Part shown: piece by piece, positions 23,736-31,643 of the stretch
Numbering within the stretch: position 1 is the first letter of the stretch
Layout of the letters: every line of letters begins with the position of its first letter
From: Streptomyces longispororuber
GTDB lineage: Bacteria > Actinomycetota > Actinomycetes > Streptomycetales > Streptomycetaceae
Assembly: GCF_024448165.1 (NCBI RefSeq)
Contig: NZ_JAMOLN010000091.1
Coordinates: 1-37,986 of the forward strand
DNA length: 37,986 bases
Reading direction: 5' to 3'
The notes under the pieces: generated by a model
The model's database searches: none
Seen by the model: the letters and a program-made list of their open reading frames with translations, nothing else
What the model was told of the DNA's origin: nothing
Program-made: the position numbers and the translations under genes

Positions 23736-24503
23736 ATGGACGCATCGCGAACCGAAGAGACGAGAACGGCCGTGGTCACGGGCGCGGGCTCCGGCATCGG
23801 CCGGGCCGTCGCGCTGGAACTGCTGCGCGCCGGCTGGCGGGTGGCGCTCGCGGGGCGGCGCCCGGCGACGCTGGAGGAGACGGCGGCCCTCGCCCCGGGC
23901 ACGGACGCGTTCGCCGCCCGCGCGGACGTGTCGAACCCGGACGACGTGGCGGCCCTCTTCGGCGCCGTGCGGGACCGGTTCGGGCGGCTGGACCTGCTGT
24001 TCAACAACGCGGGTACGTTCGGTCCCGGCGGGGTGCCGGTGGAGGACCTGGAGTACGACGCGTGGCGGCACGTCGTCGACACCAACCTCAACGGGGCGTT
24101 CCTGTGCGCGCAGGCCGCGTTCCGGCAGATGAAGGAGCAGGAGCCGCAGGGCGGCCGGATCATCAACAACGGCTCCATCTCGGCGCACACGCCGCGGCCG
24201 CGGTCGATCGCGTACACGGCGACGAAGCACGCCCTGACGGGGCTGACCAAGTCCCTCTCCCTGGACGGGCGTCCCTACCGGATCGCCTGCGGGCAGATCG
24301 ACATCGGCAACGCGGCGACCGACATGACCGAGCGCATGCAGTCCGGGATCCTCCAGGCGAACGGGGAGCTGGCGGCGGAGCCGGTGATGGACGTGGCGGA
24401 CGTGGCGCGGACGGTGCGGCACATGGCGGAACTCCCGCTCGACGCGAACGTCCAGTTCGCGACGGTCCTCGCCACGAACATGCCGTACGTCGGCCGCGGT
24501 TGA
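23736..24503 (+). CDS. Short-chain dehydrogenase/reductase (SDR)
   Basis: A 255-residue classical SDR. It has the cofactor site TGAGSGIG (around 16-22), NNAG at 90-93, and the catalytic S147, Y160 and K164 (Y-T-A-T-K). The arginines after strand 2 (GRRPATLEE) suggest NADP preference. The substrate is unknown. Start ATG 23736 gives typical family length; the open frame runs further upstream but that part is antisense to phoD and is not real. It is divergent from phoD. Confidence 0.92.
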   Translation: MDASRTEETRTAVVTGAGSGIGRAVALELLRAGWRVALAGRRPATLEETAALAPGTDAFAARADVSNPDDVAALFGAVRDRFGRLDLLFNNAGTFGPGGVPVEDLEYDAWRHVVDTNLNGAFLCAQAAFRQMKEQEPQGGRIINNGSISAHTPRPRSIAYTATKHALTGLTKSLSLDGRPYRIACGQIDIGNAATDMTERMQSGILQANGELAAEPVMDVADVARTVRHMAELPLDANVQFATVLATNMPYVGRG

Positions 24504-24745
24504 CCGTTTCGCCGGATGTGCCGGTTCGGGTGCGGGTGCGTGGGGGCCGGTCGCGCAGTTCCCCGCGCCCCCTGAAAGCCGACTGCGTCTGCCGCGCGGA
24601 TCTTTCGTCGCGGGCTGCGGGCCGGTGGGGGTTCTCGCGCAGTTCCCCGCGCTCCTGAAGGCATGCGCCGGCGTGCAGCCTTCCCCGGCGTGGGGAACTG
24701 CGCGATCAGCTCCCGCCGGGCCCGCGGACGGAGAGAATGGCCGGC
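24504..24745. repeat. 242-base gap with three copies of the dispersed palindromic core
   Basis: GCGCAGTTCCCCGCGCCCC occurs at 24553, a one-mismatch copy occurs at 24637-24656, and an inverted partial copy GGGGAACTGCGC at 24692-24703. The last two face each other and could fold as a hairpin. A GTGCGGGTGCGTGGGGGC leader at about 24533 is shared with the cluster near 16905. No gene is seen. Confidence 0.88.
24553..24656 (+). repeat. 104-bp dispersed repeat, copy B
   Basis: It aligns without gaps to the reverse complement of 17056-17159, about 94 of 104 identical. It lies downstream of the SDR gene. Confidence 0.88.
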
Positions 24746-25591
24746 ATGACCAACGTGCTGCGCTACACCGCTTTCGCCGCCCACCACACCGGCGGCAACC
24801 CGGCAGGGATCGTGCTCGACGCCTCCGCGCTGAGCGACGACGACATGCTCAAGATCGCCGCCGACCTGGGGTACAGCGAATCCGCGTTCGTGACCCCGCC
24901 CCCCGCCGGAGGCGACCGCGCGTACACCGTGCGCTACTTCAGCCCCAAGGCCGAGGTCCCGTTCTGCGGGCACGCCACCGTCGCCACGGCCGTGGCCCTC
25001 GCGGAGCGCGACGGCACCGGGGACTACCTGTTCCACACCCCGGCCGGCGAGGTCCCGGTCACCGTCGAGGACGCCGACGGCACGCTCCGGGCCACCCTCA
25101 CCAGCGTCGCACCGCACGTCGAGGAGGTGGCGGACGCCGATCTCGCGGAGGCGCTGGAGGCGCTGCGCTGGCCGGCGGCCGACCTCGACCCCGCCCTGCC
25201 GCCCCGCATCGGCTACGCGGGCGCCCGCCACCTCGTGCTGGCGGCGGCCACCCGTGAGCGCCTCGCCGACCTGTCGTACGACTTCGACCGGCTGCTCGCG
25301 CTCATGCGCCGGCTCGACCTCACCACGGTCCAACTGGTGTGGCGGGAGGCCGACTTCACCTTCCACGTCCGGGACCCGTTCCCGGTCGGCGGCGTGGTCG
25401 AGGATCCGGCGACGGGTGCGGCGGCCGCCGCGTTCGGGGCGTATCTGCGGGAGCTCGGCCTGGTGCCGGCCGAGGCCGTGATCACCCTGCACCAGGGCGC
25501 CGACATGGGCCGCCCCGGCACGCTGACGGTGACGCTGCGGGAGGGCGACGCCCGGGTGCGGGTGAGCGGGACGGCCGTGCCGATCCCGTAG
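24746..25591 (+). CDS. PhzF-family isomerase-like protein
   Basis: A 281-residue, full-length PhzF relative. It has GGNPAGIVLDA, the catalytic glutamate in YSESAFV, FSPKAEVPFCGHATVATAVAL and VEDPATGAAAAAFGAYL, repeated across the two pseudo-symmetric halves of the diaminopimelate-epimerase fold. These enzymes catalyse isomerisations on varied small molecules; there are no phenazine genes nearby, so the substrate is unknown. ATG 24746 is preferred since GAGAG lies 10 bases upstream; ATG 24737 is also in frame with almost no spacing. It converges on the aldo/keto reductase gene. Confidence 0.9.
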   Translation: MTNVLRYTAFAAHHTGGNPAGIVLDASALSDDDMLKIAADLGYSESAFVTPPPAGGDRAYTVRYFSPKAEVPFCGHATVATAVALAERDGTGDYLFHTPAGEVPVTVEDADGTLRATLTSVAPHVEEVADADLAEALEALRWPAADLDPALPPRIGYAGARHLVLAAATRERLADLSYDFDRLLALMRRLDLTTVQLVWREADFTFHVRDPFPVGGVVEDPATGAAAAAFGAYLRELGLVPAEAVITLHQGADMGRPGTLTVTLREGDARVRVSGTAVPIP

Positions 25592-25603
25592 GCCGGACAG
25601 CTT

Positions 25604-26608
25604 CTAGGCGCGGCCCAGGATGACCTCCACCTGCGCCAGCTCGGCCGGGGTCAGCGGGCCGTGGGCGAGCGCTCCCGCGTTCTCCTCGGCCTGCGCCACC
25701 GTGCGGAAGCCGGGGATCGGCACGGTCCGCGGGCTGCGGGCCCACAGCCAGGCGAGCGCGCCCTGCGCCGGGGTGCGGCCGCCGCTGGTGAGCACGGAGC
25801 GCAGCGAGTCGACGCGGGCCAGCCAGTCCGGTTCGGCGCCGCCGCCCGCGGCGAAGCCGGGCAGCCAGGCGGGCGGGGCGCTGCGGATGTCACCGGCGGC
25901 GGGGGCCCGCCCGGCGCCGTAGCCGCCGCCGAGGAGGCCCATGGCGAGCGGGCTGCGGTTGATGCTGGCGAGCCCCGACTCCTCGCAGAGGGCGAGGAGT
26001 TCGGGGGCGTCCTGGAGGACGTTGCAGCGGTGCTGGACGGCGGCGCAGTGCGGGCCGGCGGCGAACACCCGGGCCCGGTCGGGGTCGTCGGTGCTCCACG
26101 CGTAGGCGCGCACCAGCCCCTCGCGGACGAACTCCTCGCAGGTGTCGCGGAGCCGGGCGGCGCGCTCCGGGTCGGCCTCGGAGATGTGCAGCTGGTAGAG
26201 GTCGACGTGGTCGGTGCCGAGCCGGGCGAGGGAGGCCGTCAGGGCGCGGCGGGCGTGCTCGGGCGAGTCGTCGCTGCCGGTGAGGGTCCTGGTCGCCTCG
26301 TCGAAGACGTTGCCCCACTTGGTGGCGATGACGACGTCGTCGCGGCGGCGGCCCAGCGCGCGGCCGAGGATCCGCTCGCTGTGTCCGGTGCCGTAGGCGT
26401 CGGCCGTGTCGAAGAAGGTGACGCCGAGGTCGAGGGCGCGCCGCACGGCGCGCACCGACTCGTCGTCGTCGACCCGGCCCCAGCCGAGCGGCTGCCCGTC
26501 CGGGTCCTGCCACTCGCCGCCGATGGCCCAGCAGCCGAAGCCGACGGCGCTGACCTCGATGCCGCTCCTGCCGAGCGTCCTGGTGAACGTTCCTGTCGCT
26601 GTGTCCAT
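25604..26608 (-). CDS. Aldo/keto reductase
   Basis: A 334-residue TIM-barrel reductase. The catalytic tetrad is visible: D67 and Y72 (FFDTADAYGTGHSE), K97 (VIATKWGN) and H131 (VDLYQLHISEAD). The opening TLGRSGIEVSAVGFGCWAIGG and late ALAWLWARSPRTVPIPGFRTVAQAEENAGAL mark the YghZ/IolS-type NADPH-dependent group. The substrate is unknown. Start ATG 26608 (MDTATGTFTRTLG) fits family alignment better than the longer upstream frame. Confidence 0.93.
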   Translation of the reverse strand: MDTATGTFTRTLGRSGIEVSAVGFGCWAIGGEWQDPDGQPLGWGRVDDDESVRAVRRALDLGVTFFDTADAYGTGHSERILGRALGRRRDDVVIATKWGNVFDEATRTLTGSDDSPEHARRALTASLARLGTDHVDLYQLHISEADPERAARLRDTCEEFVREGLVRAYAWSTDDPDRARVFAAGPHCAAVQHRCNVLQDAPELLALCEESGLASINRSPLAMGLLGGGYGAGRAPAAGDIRSAPPAWLPGFAAGGGAEPDWLARVDSLRSVLTSGGRTPAQGALAWLWARSPRTVPIPGFRTVAQAEENAGALAHGPLTPAELAQVEVILGRA

Positions 26609-26669
26609 GCCGCAGGACGCTAGGAGTTGGAGCGCACGCGAGGTCAACAGGCGGCGGTGAGCGGGGTGT

Positions 26670-26993
26670 TCAGGCCTGGCCGGTCTCGAACCGGACGACC
26701 TTGCCGCCCTCCACGTCGAACGTCCACCGGGTGCGCATCTCGCCCCAGGCGTCGTTGCGGTAGCGGGCGACGAGGCCGCGGCCCGCCGCGGTCTCCTTCT
26801 CGACCTCCATGTGGCCGTTCGAGTCGAAGATCTCGCGGGCCGTCCAGTCGTCGAGATCCCGTTCGCTGCCGTCGTCCGCCATGGTCGCGCCGGGCGCGAG
26901 GACGGCGTGGAAGGCTTCCTGGTCGTGGGCGTTCAGCGCCGTGACGAAGGCGCGGACCGCCGGATCGCTGAGCTTCGCGGTCTGGATGGGCAT
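26670..26993 (-). CDS. SnoaL/NTF2-like small protein
   Basis: A 107-residue protein: AVRAFVTALNAHDQEAFHAVLAPGATMADDGSERDLDDWTAREIF then MRTRWTFDVEGGKVVRFETGQA. The helix-rich front followed by alternating strands is the NTF2/SnoaL cone fold, often an isomerase, hydrolase or binding protein. There is no signal. It reads toward the aldo/keto reductase with a 61-base gap and may share its transcript. Start ATG 26993. Confidence 0.82.
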   Translation of the reverse strand: MPIQTAKLSDPAVRAFVTALNAHDQEAFHAVLAPGATMADDGSERDLDDWTAREIFDSNGHMEVEKETAAGRGLVARYRNDAWGEMRTRWTFDVEGGKVVRFETGQA

Positions 26994-27084
26994 GCTGCCC
27001 ACACTTGCACCGGGCCCGGGCACCCGCCACCCGAACGGGCCCGTGCGCCGCGTGCGGGCCGGGCATCTGCCGGACGGTGGAGAC

Positions 27085-27663
27085 ATGACCTGCACACGTT
27101 TTCGTACGGCACGTACGTCCTGCTGGAACCGCCGTGACCTGGGGCTGCTCGCGTTGCGGCTGGGCACCGGCGCGGTCCTCGCGGCCCACGGGTCGCAGAA
27201 GCTGCTCGGCTGGTTCGGGGGCGGCGGTGTCTCCGGGACGACGGCCGCCATGGACGCCATGGGGTACCGCCCGCCCAGGGCGAGCGCGCTCGCGGCCGGG
27301 CTCGGCGAGGCGGGCGGCGGCGCGCTGCTCGCGCTCGGGCTCGCGACGCCGGTGGGCGGGGCGGCCGCGGCCGGGACGATGGCGGGCGCGGCCGCCGTGC
27401 ACGCGCCGAACGGGTTCTTCGCCATGAACGGCGGCTACGAGTACCCGGCGTTCCTCGGCTTCGTCGCCGCGGGCCTCGCGGTGACCGGCGCCGGCCGCTA
27501 CTCCCTCGACCACGCGCTGGGGCACGCCCTCGACCGGCACTGGATGGTGCCGGCGGCGCTGGTCGGGGCGGGCGCCGCGGCGCTCGCCGTGGTCGCCTCG
27601 CGGGATACCTCGCGGGAAACCTCTCGGGAAAAGGGGGTGAACGAGGAGGGGGACGACGCATAG
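27085..27663 (+). CDS. DoxX-family membrane protein
   Basis: A 192-residue protein with four hydrophobic helices. DLGLLALRLGTGAVLAAHGSQKLLGWFGGGG and ALAAGLGEAGGGALLALGLATPVGGAAAAG are the DoxX signature parts. It ends in a charged tail with the repeats SRDTSRETSREKG. Family members are small membrane proteins tied to redox or thiol stress in some bacteria. Start ATG 27085 follows GGTGGAG. It is divergent from the SnoaL-like gene. The MazG-MOSC gene begins 12 bases later. Confidence 0.9.
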   Translation: MTCTRFRTARTSCWNRRDLGLLALRLGTGAVLAAHGSQKLLGWFGGGGVSGTTAAMDAMGYRPPRASALAAGLGEAGGGALLALGLATPVGGAAAAGTMAGAAAVHAPNGFFAMNGGYEYPAFLGFVAAGLAVTGAGRYSLDHALGHALDRHWMVPAALVGAGAAALAVVASRDTSRETSREKGVNEEGDDA

Positions 27664-27674
27664 GCTCGCCGAAC

Positions 27675-28556
27675 GTGACGAGCGACGACGATCTCTGGAC
27701 CACCATCGACCGGCTCCGCGCCTGGCTCGACGGGAGCACCGAGCGGCCCGGCCGGGAGGCCCTCCTCCTGCGGATGCTGAAGCTGTCGGAGGAGGTGGGC
27801 GAGGTCGCCGAGGCCGTCATCGGTGCGGTCGGCCAGAATCCGCGCAAGGGCGTCAGCCACACCTGGCAGGACGTCGAGTCGGAGCTGTGCGACGTGGTCG
27901 TCACGGCCCTGGTGGCCCTCGGCACCCTCACCCCCGACGCCCGCGGCGCGCTCACCGCGCACGTGGCCAGGGTCGCGGAGCGTTCCCTCACGCCGCCCGC
28001 CGCTGCGGAGGGCGGGGTCGTCACGGCGGTCAGCAGCAACGGCACGTACTCCTTCACCAAGCCGAACCGGGACGGCATCACGCTGCTCGCGGGGCTCGGG
28101 GTCGAGGGCGACGTGCACGCGGGGGTCACCGTGAAGCACCGCTCGCGGATGGCGCAGGACCCGACGCAGCCGAACCTGCGCCAGGTCCACCTGATGCACG
28201 AGGAGTTGTTCGCGGAGCTCGCGGCGGACGGGCACGAGGTCCGGCCGGGCGAGCTCGGCGAGAACGTCACGACGCGCGGCATCGATCTGCTGGCCCTGCC
28301 CACCGGCACCCTCCTGCACCTCGGCGGGGGCGGCGCCGTCGTCGAGGTGACCGGGCTGCGCAATCCGTGCCTGCAGATCGACCACTTCCAGGACGGGCTC
28401 CTCAAGCGGGTCGTGGGCCGGGACCCGGAGACGGGCGCCGTCGTCCGCAAGGCGGGGGTCATGAGCGTCGTGCGGGCGGGCGGGACGGTCAGGGCCGGTG
28501 ACGCGATCCGGGTGGAGCTGCCCGCCGAGCCGCACCGGCCGCTGGAGAAGGTCTGA
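27675..28556 (+). CDS. MazG-like nucleotide pyrophosphohydrolase fused to a MOSC domain
   Basis: A 293-residue protein with two domains in one open frame. Residues 1-105 are MazG-like: LKLSEEVGEVAEAVIG gives EExxE (39-43) and VESELCDVVV gives ExxD (70-73), the magnesium ligands of all-alpha NTP pyrophosphatases. After the short linker LTPPAAAEGG, residues ~115-290 are a MOSC domain with GLGVEGDVHAG, HRSRMAQDPTQPNLRQVHLMHEELF, PGELGENVTTRGIDLL and the conserved cysteine in LRNPCLQID (C232). MOSC domains carry sulfur for molybdenum-cofactor-type chemistry. In streptomycetes I know both parts as separate proteins. Start GTG 27675. It abuts the GrpB gene. Confidence 0.88.
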   Translation: MTSDDDLWTTIDRLRAWLDGSTERPGREALLLRMLKLSEEVGEVAEAVIGAVGQNPRKGVSHTWQDVESELCDVVVTALVALGTLTPDARGALTAHVARVAERSLTPPAAAEGGVVTAVSSNGTYSFTKPNRDGITLLAGLGVEGDVHAGVTVKHRSRMAQDPTQPNLRQVHLMHEELFAELAADGHEVRPGELGENVTTRGIDLLALPTGTLLHLGGGGAVVEVTGLRNPCLQIDHFQDGLLKRVVGRDPETGAVVRKAGVMSVVRAGGTVRAGDAIRVELPAEPHRPLEKV

Positions 28557-29141
28557 GTGTCCGAGCGGGAGAAGCCCGTGGTCGTCCCGCACGATCCGGC
28601 GTGGGCGGCGGGCGGCCGACGACTCTGTGACCGACTGCGGTCGGCTCTCGGGCCGTTGGCGCTGCGCGTCGATCACATCGGCTCCACGTCCGTGCCGGGG
28701 ATGGCCGCCAAGGACATCTACGACGTGCAGATCAGCGTCGCCGATCTGGACGCCGCGGCCGCCGCGTTCGACGCGCCGCTGGCCGCGCTCGGCTTCGTGC
28801 GCAAGCCGTTCCTGCGCGACCACGTCCCGGCCGGGCGGGAGGACCGCGAGGATCCCGCCGACTGGGCCAAGCGGTACTGGTCGCGCCGGACGGGGGACGC
28901 GCACCCGGTCAATCTCCATGTGCGCGGGGCGGGTTCGCCGAACGAGCGGCTCGCCCTGCTGTTCCGCGACTGGCTGAGCGCCACCCCGGAGGCCGTCGCC
29001 GCGTACGCCCGCTTCAAGTACGTCCTCGCCGGCGCCGTCGACGACACGGGCACGTACGCGGACGTGAAGGACCCGGTGGTCGATCTGATCGCGGTCGTCG
29101 CCGAGCGGTGGGCGGCGGAGACGGGCTGGCGCCCGCACTGA
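28557..29141 (+). CDS. GrpB/UPF0157 nucleotidyltransferase-fold protein
   Basis: A 194-residue protein. VDHIGSTSVPGMAAKDIYDVQISVADL is the GrpB family signature (usually HIGSTSVPGLxAKPIIDI), and NLHVRGAGSPNERLALLFRDWL is typical of the second half. The fold belongs to the nucleotidyltransferase superfamily; the activity is unproven. In many actinobacteria this domain is fused to CoaE, but here it stands alone. GTG 28557 follows the MazG-MOSC stop directly, so the two are translationally coupled. Confidence 0.88.
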   Translation: MSEREKPVVVPHDPAWAAGGRRLCDRLRSALGPLALRVDHIGSTSVPGMAAKDIYDVQISVADLDAAAAAFDAPLAALGFVRKPFLRDHVPAGREDREDPADWAKRYWSRRTGDAHPVNLHVRGAGSPNERLALLFRDWLSATPEAVAAYARFKYVLAGAVDDTGTYADVKDPVVDLIAVVAERWAAETGWRPH

Positions 29142-29176
29142 CAACGACCGTCAGGTGAACGACTACCATCGCCGCC

Positions 29177-30082
29177 ATGACAGACAGGCGCCGAACCACC
29201 GAACATCCCCGCTTGGGCGTGGCCATCGTCACCATGGGCAACCGGCCCAAGGACGTGGACGCGCTGCTGGATTCGGTGGCCATGCAGGACGTGGCGCCGA
29301 CCCGGGTCGTCCTGATCGGCAACGGCACGGTGCTGCCGGCCTACACGGGCTACCCGTTCGAGGTCACGACGGTCGAGCTCGACGACAACCTCGGCTGCCC
29401 CGGCGGCCGCAACGTGGCGCTCGCCCGGCTGCGGGAGTTCGGCGACGTGGACGTGGCGGTCGAGCTGGACGACGACGGACTGCTCGTCGACGCCGACGTC
29501 TTCGCCACGATCCAGGACCTGTACGCGGCCGATCCCCGGCTCGGCATCGTCGGGTTCCGGATCGCCGACGAGCACGGGGAGACACAGCGCCGCCACGTGC
29601 CGCGGCTGCGCGCGAAGGACCCGATGCGGCGCGGCCTGGTCACCGCGTTCCTCGGCGGCGGGCACGCCTTCTCGATGGAGATGCTCGCCGAGACCGGCGA
29701 CTGGCCCGCCGACTTCTTCTTCACGCACGAGGAGACGGACCTGGCCTGGCGTGCGCTGGATGCCGGGTGGAAGGTGCTGTACGAGCCGTCGCTGCTGCTC
29801 CAGCACCCGAAGACGTCGCCGGCCCGGCACGCGGTCTACCACCGGATGACCGCCCGCAACCGGGTGTGGCTGGCCCGCCGCCGGCTGCCGGTCCCGCTCG
29901 TCCCGCTGTACCTGACGACGTGGACGCTGCTGACCCTGCTGCGCACGCGGTCGCTGGGCGGGCTGCGCGCGTGGGCGGGCGGTTTCGTGGAGGGGGTGCG
30001 TGCCCCGGCGGGCGAGCGGCGTCCGATGCGGTGGCGGACGGTGTGGCGGATGACGCGGCTCGGCCGCCCGCCGCTGATCTGA
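29177..30082 (+). CDS. Family 2 glycosyltransferase
   Basis: A 301-residue GT-A fold enzyme. VAIVTMGNRPKDVDALLDSVAMQDVAPTRVVLIGNG is the nucleotide-binding start. ELDDDGLL (98-100) is the DxD-type metal site, and FFTHEETDLAWRALDAGW carries the catalytic-base ED region. LGCPGGRNVAL is the usual loop of rhamnosyl/galactofuranosyl-type GT2 enzymes. The C-terminus has one amphipathic or membrane-near helix (VPLVPLYLTTWTLLTLL), suggesting action at the inner membrane face. Acceptor unknown. Start ATG 29177; convergent with the LAxTG HtaA gene. Confidence 0.9.
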   Translation: MTDRRRTTEHPRLGVAIVTMGNRPKDVDALLDSVAMQDVAPTRVVLIGNGTVLPAYTGYPFEVTTVELDDNLGCPGGRNVALARLREFGDVDVAVELDDDGLLVDADVFATIQDLYAADPRLGIVGFRIADEHGETQRRHVPRLRAKDPMRRGLVTAFLGGGHAFSMEMLAETGDWPADFFFTHEETDLAWRALDAGWKVLYEPSLLLQHPKTSPARHAVYHRMTARNRVWLARRRLPVPLVPLYLTTWTLLTLLRTRSLGGLRAWAGGFVEGVRAPAGERRPMRWRTVWRMTRLGRPPLI

Positions 30083-30107
30083 CGCGACGGACGGCCGGGC
30101 GCGGTCG

Positions 30108-31613
30108 TCAGGACTGGGTGCGGCGCCTGCGCGTGGCGAACACCGTGCCGGCGCCCGCGGCGACGACCAGGGCGGCGGCCGCGGCGAGCGGGCCCGCCGG
30201 GACGTCGGAGCCGGTGCTGGCGAGCGCGCCGGTGCCGCCGGTCGTGGAGCCGGTGCCGGTCGAGCCGTTGGCGGTGGTGCCGCCCGAGGTGCCGCCCGTG
30301 GAGCCGGAGCCGCCGGTGCCGGAGGGCAGTTCGGCGTTCTCGTCCAGGGAGACGGCGACCGTGACCGGGTCGAGCGCGGCACCGGCCTGGTAGAACCCGC
30401 CGAACGCCTTGGCGCCGTCGGCGGTGAGGGTGGCGGCGGCGCCGTCGAGCTCCACGATGTCGTTCTTCGCGGTGAGGGCGCCGGAGCCGAGCGTGAGGGT
30501 GGCGACGGTCAGGTCGTCGTAGGTGGAGACCTTGCCGGTCTTCTGGTCCTTGCTGGACACGTCGGCGAGGAGCTTGCCGCCGGTGCCCTTCGCCGTCACG
30601 TGCAGATCGCTGAACTGCAGGTCGAGCGTGTACGTGCCGTCCGTCTCGTGGCCGAGGAAGCGGACCTTGCCGGCGAACTTCGCGTCGAGGGACTTGGCGT
30701 CGGCGTCGTAGCTGCCGCTCGCGTCGCCGAACCGGTAGACCGCCTCGTTCTTCGCGGCGCCGCCGCTCAGTTCGACCTTGCCGTGCGCGATGGGTCCCGT
30801 GATGTACGTACGGAAGGACTCCTTGACACCCCAGTCCAGGGTGCCGTCGGCGATGTCGCCGGAGGCCGCCTCGGAACCGGTGGAGCCGGTCGCGGAGGGT
30901 GCGGTGGTCGCGGGGGCGGAGGTGCTGGGCCTGCCCGACGGGGTGGCGCTCGCGGTGGGCGACGGGGAGGACGGGGCCGACGTCGAGGGCGACGGGGACG
31001 GGGAGGACGCGGCGGCGGTGACGGTCAGCGTCGCCGGGTCGAGGGCCGTGCCCTCCTTGTACATGCCGTTGAACGCCTGGGCGCCGGCGGCGGTGAGCGT
31101 GGCCGGGATGTCCTTGAAGGTCATGGCGCCGCCCGCGCCCTGGCCCGGCTTGACCGCGGACAGGTCGAGCGTGGCGAACTCGATGTCGTTCTGCGTGGTG
31201 CCGTTGAGGGTGACGTCGGCGTCGATGTGCCCGCTCGTGCCGGAGGTCACGACCTGTACGTCGCTGATCCTGATGTCGAAGCCGTGCGCGGTGGACGCGA
31301 ACCGGACGGCGCCCTTGAAGGCGGTGTCCGTGCCGTGGGTGGCGGTGTCGTAGCTGCCGGTGCCGTCGGTGAACGTGAAGGGCCCGTTGTCGGCGGCCTG
31401 CTTCGCCCCGTCGGTCGCCTCGATCGTCCCGGCGGCGATGCCGGTGACGTACTTGCGGAAGGACTCCTTGACGCCCCAGTCGAGGGTGCCGTCCTTCAGC
31501 TCGATGGCGGTCGCCTTGTCGGCGGCGAACGCGGGCAGGCTCAGCGCGCCGGTGCCGAGGGCGACGGCGGTGGCGGCGGCGAGGGCTATGGGGTGTCTGG
31601 TCGTCAGGGCCAT
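30108..31613 (-). CDS. HtaA-type heme-binding surface protein with LAxTG sortase signal
   Basis: A 501-residue exported protein with a signal peptide ending at AFAA (~31). Two HtaA conserved regions, about 36-200 and 256-425, each start LDWGVKESFR-YV/ITG, whose tyrosine is a likely heme contact, and each has a histidine later (FASTAHGFD and FLGHETDGTY). A Ser/Pro/Thr-rich linker joins them. The tail LASTG (464-468), a hydrophobic stretch and RRRR form a cell-wall sorting signal of the LAxTG type used by class E sortases. It should bind heme at the cell wall and pass it inward. Strong AAGGAGAA site before ATG 31613. It follows the other htaA gene by 30 bases under the same iron box. Confidence 0.9.
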   Translation of the reverse strand: MALTTRHPIALAAATAVALGTGALSLPAFAADKATAIELKDGTLDWGVKESFRKYVTGIAAGTIEATDGAKQAADNGPFTFTDGTGSYDTATHGTDTAFKGAVRFASTAHGFDIRISDVQVVTSGTSGHIDADVTLNGTTQNDIEFATLDLSAVKPGQGAGGAMTFKDIPATLTAAGAQAFNGMYKEGTALDPATLTVTAAASSPSPSPSTSAPSSPSPTASATPSGRPSTSAPATTAPSATGSTGSEAASGDIADGTLDWGVKESFRTYITGPIAHGKVELSGGAAKNEAVYRFGDASGSYDADAKSLDAKFAGKVRFLGHETDGTYTLDLQFSDLHVTAKGTGGKLLADVSSKDQKTGKVSTYDDLTVATLTLGSGALTAKNDIVELDGAAATLTADGAKAFGGFYQAGAALDPVTVAVSLDENAELPSGTGGSGSTGGTSGGTTANGSTGTGSTTGGTGALASTGSDVPAGPLAAAAALVVAAGAGTVFATRRRRTQS

Positions 31614-31643
31614 GGGTGGTTCTCCTTGATGGGTGGGAGGGGG

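Noticed and set aside
27970..28030. MazG-MOSC as a frameshift artefact joining two genes
   Set aside because: Both domains stay in the same frame with a natural Ala/Gly/Pro linker, and there is no homopolymer at the join. I kept it as a fusion, with a resequencing check suggested.
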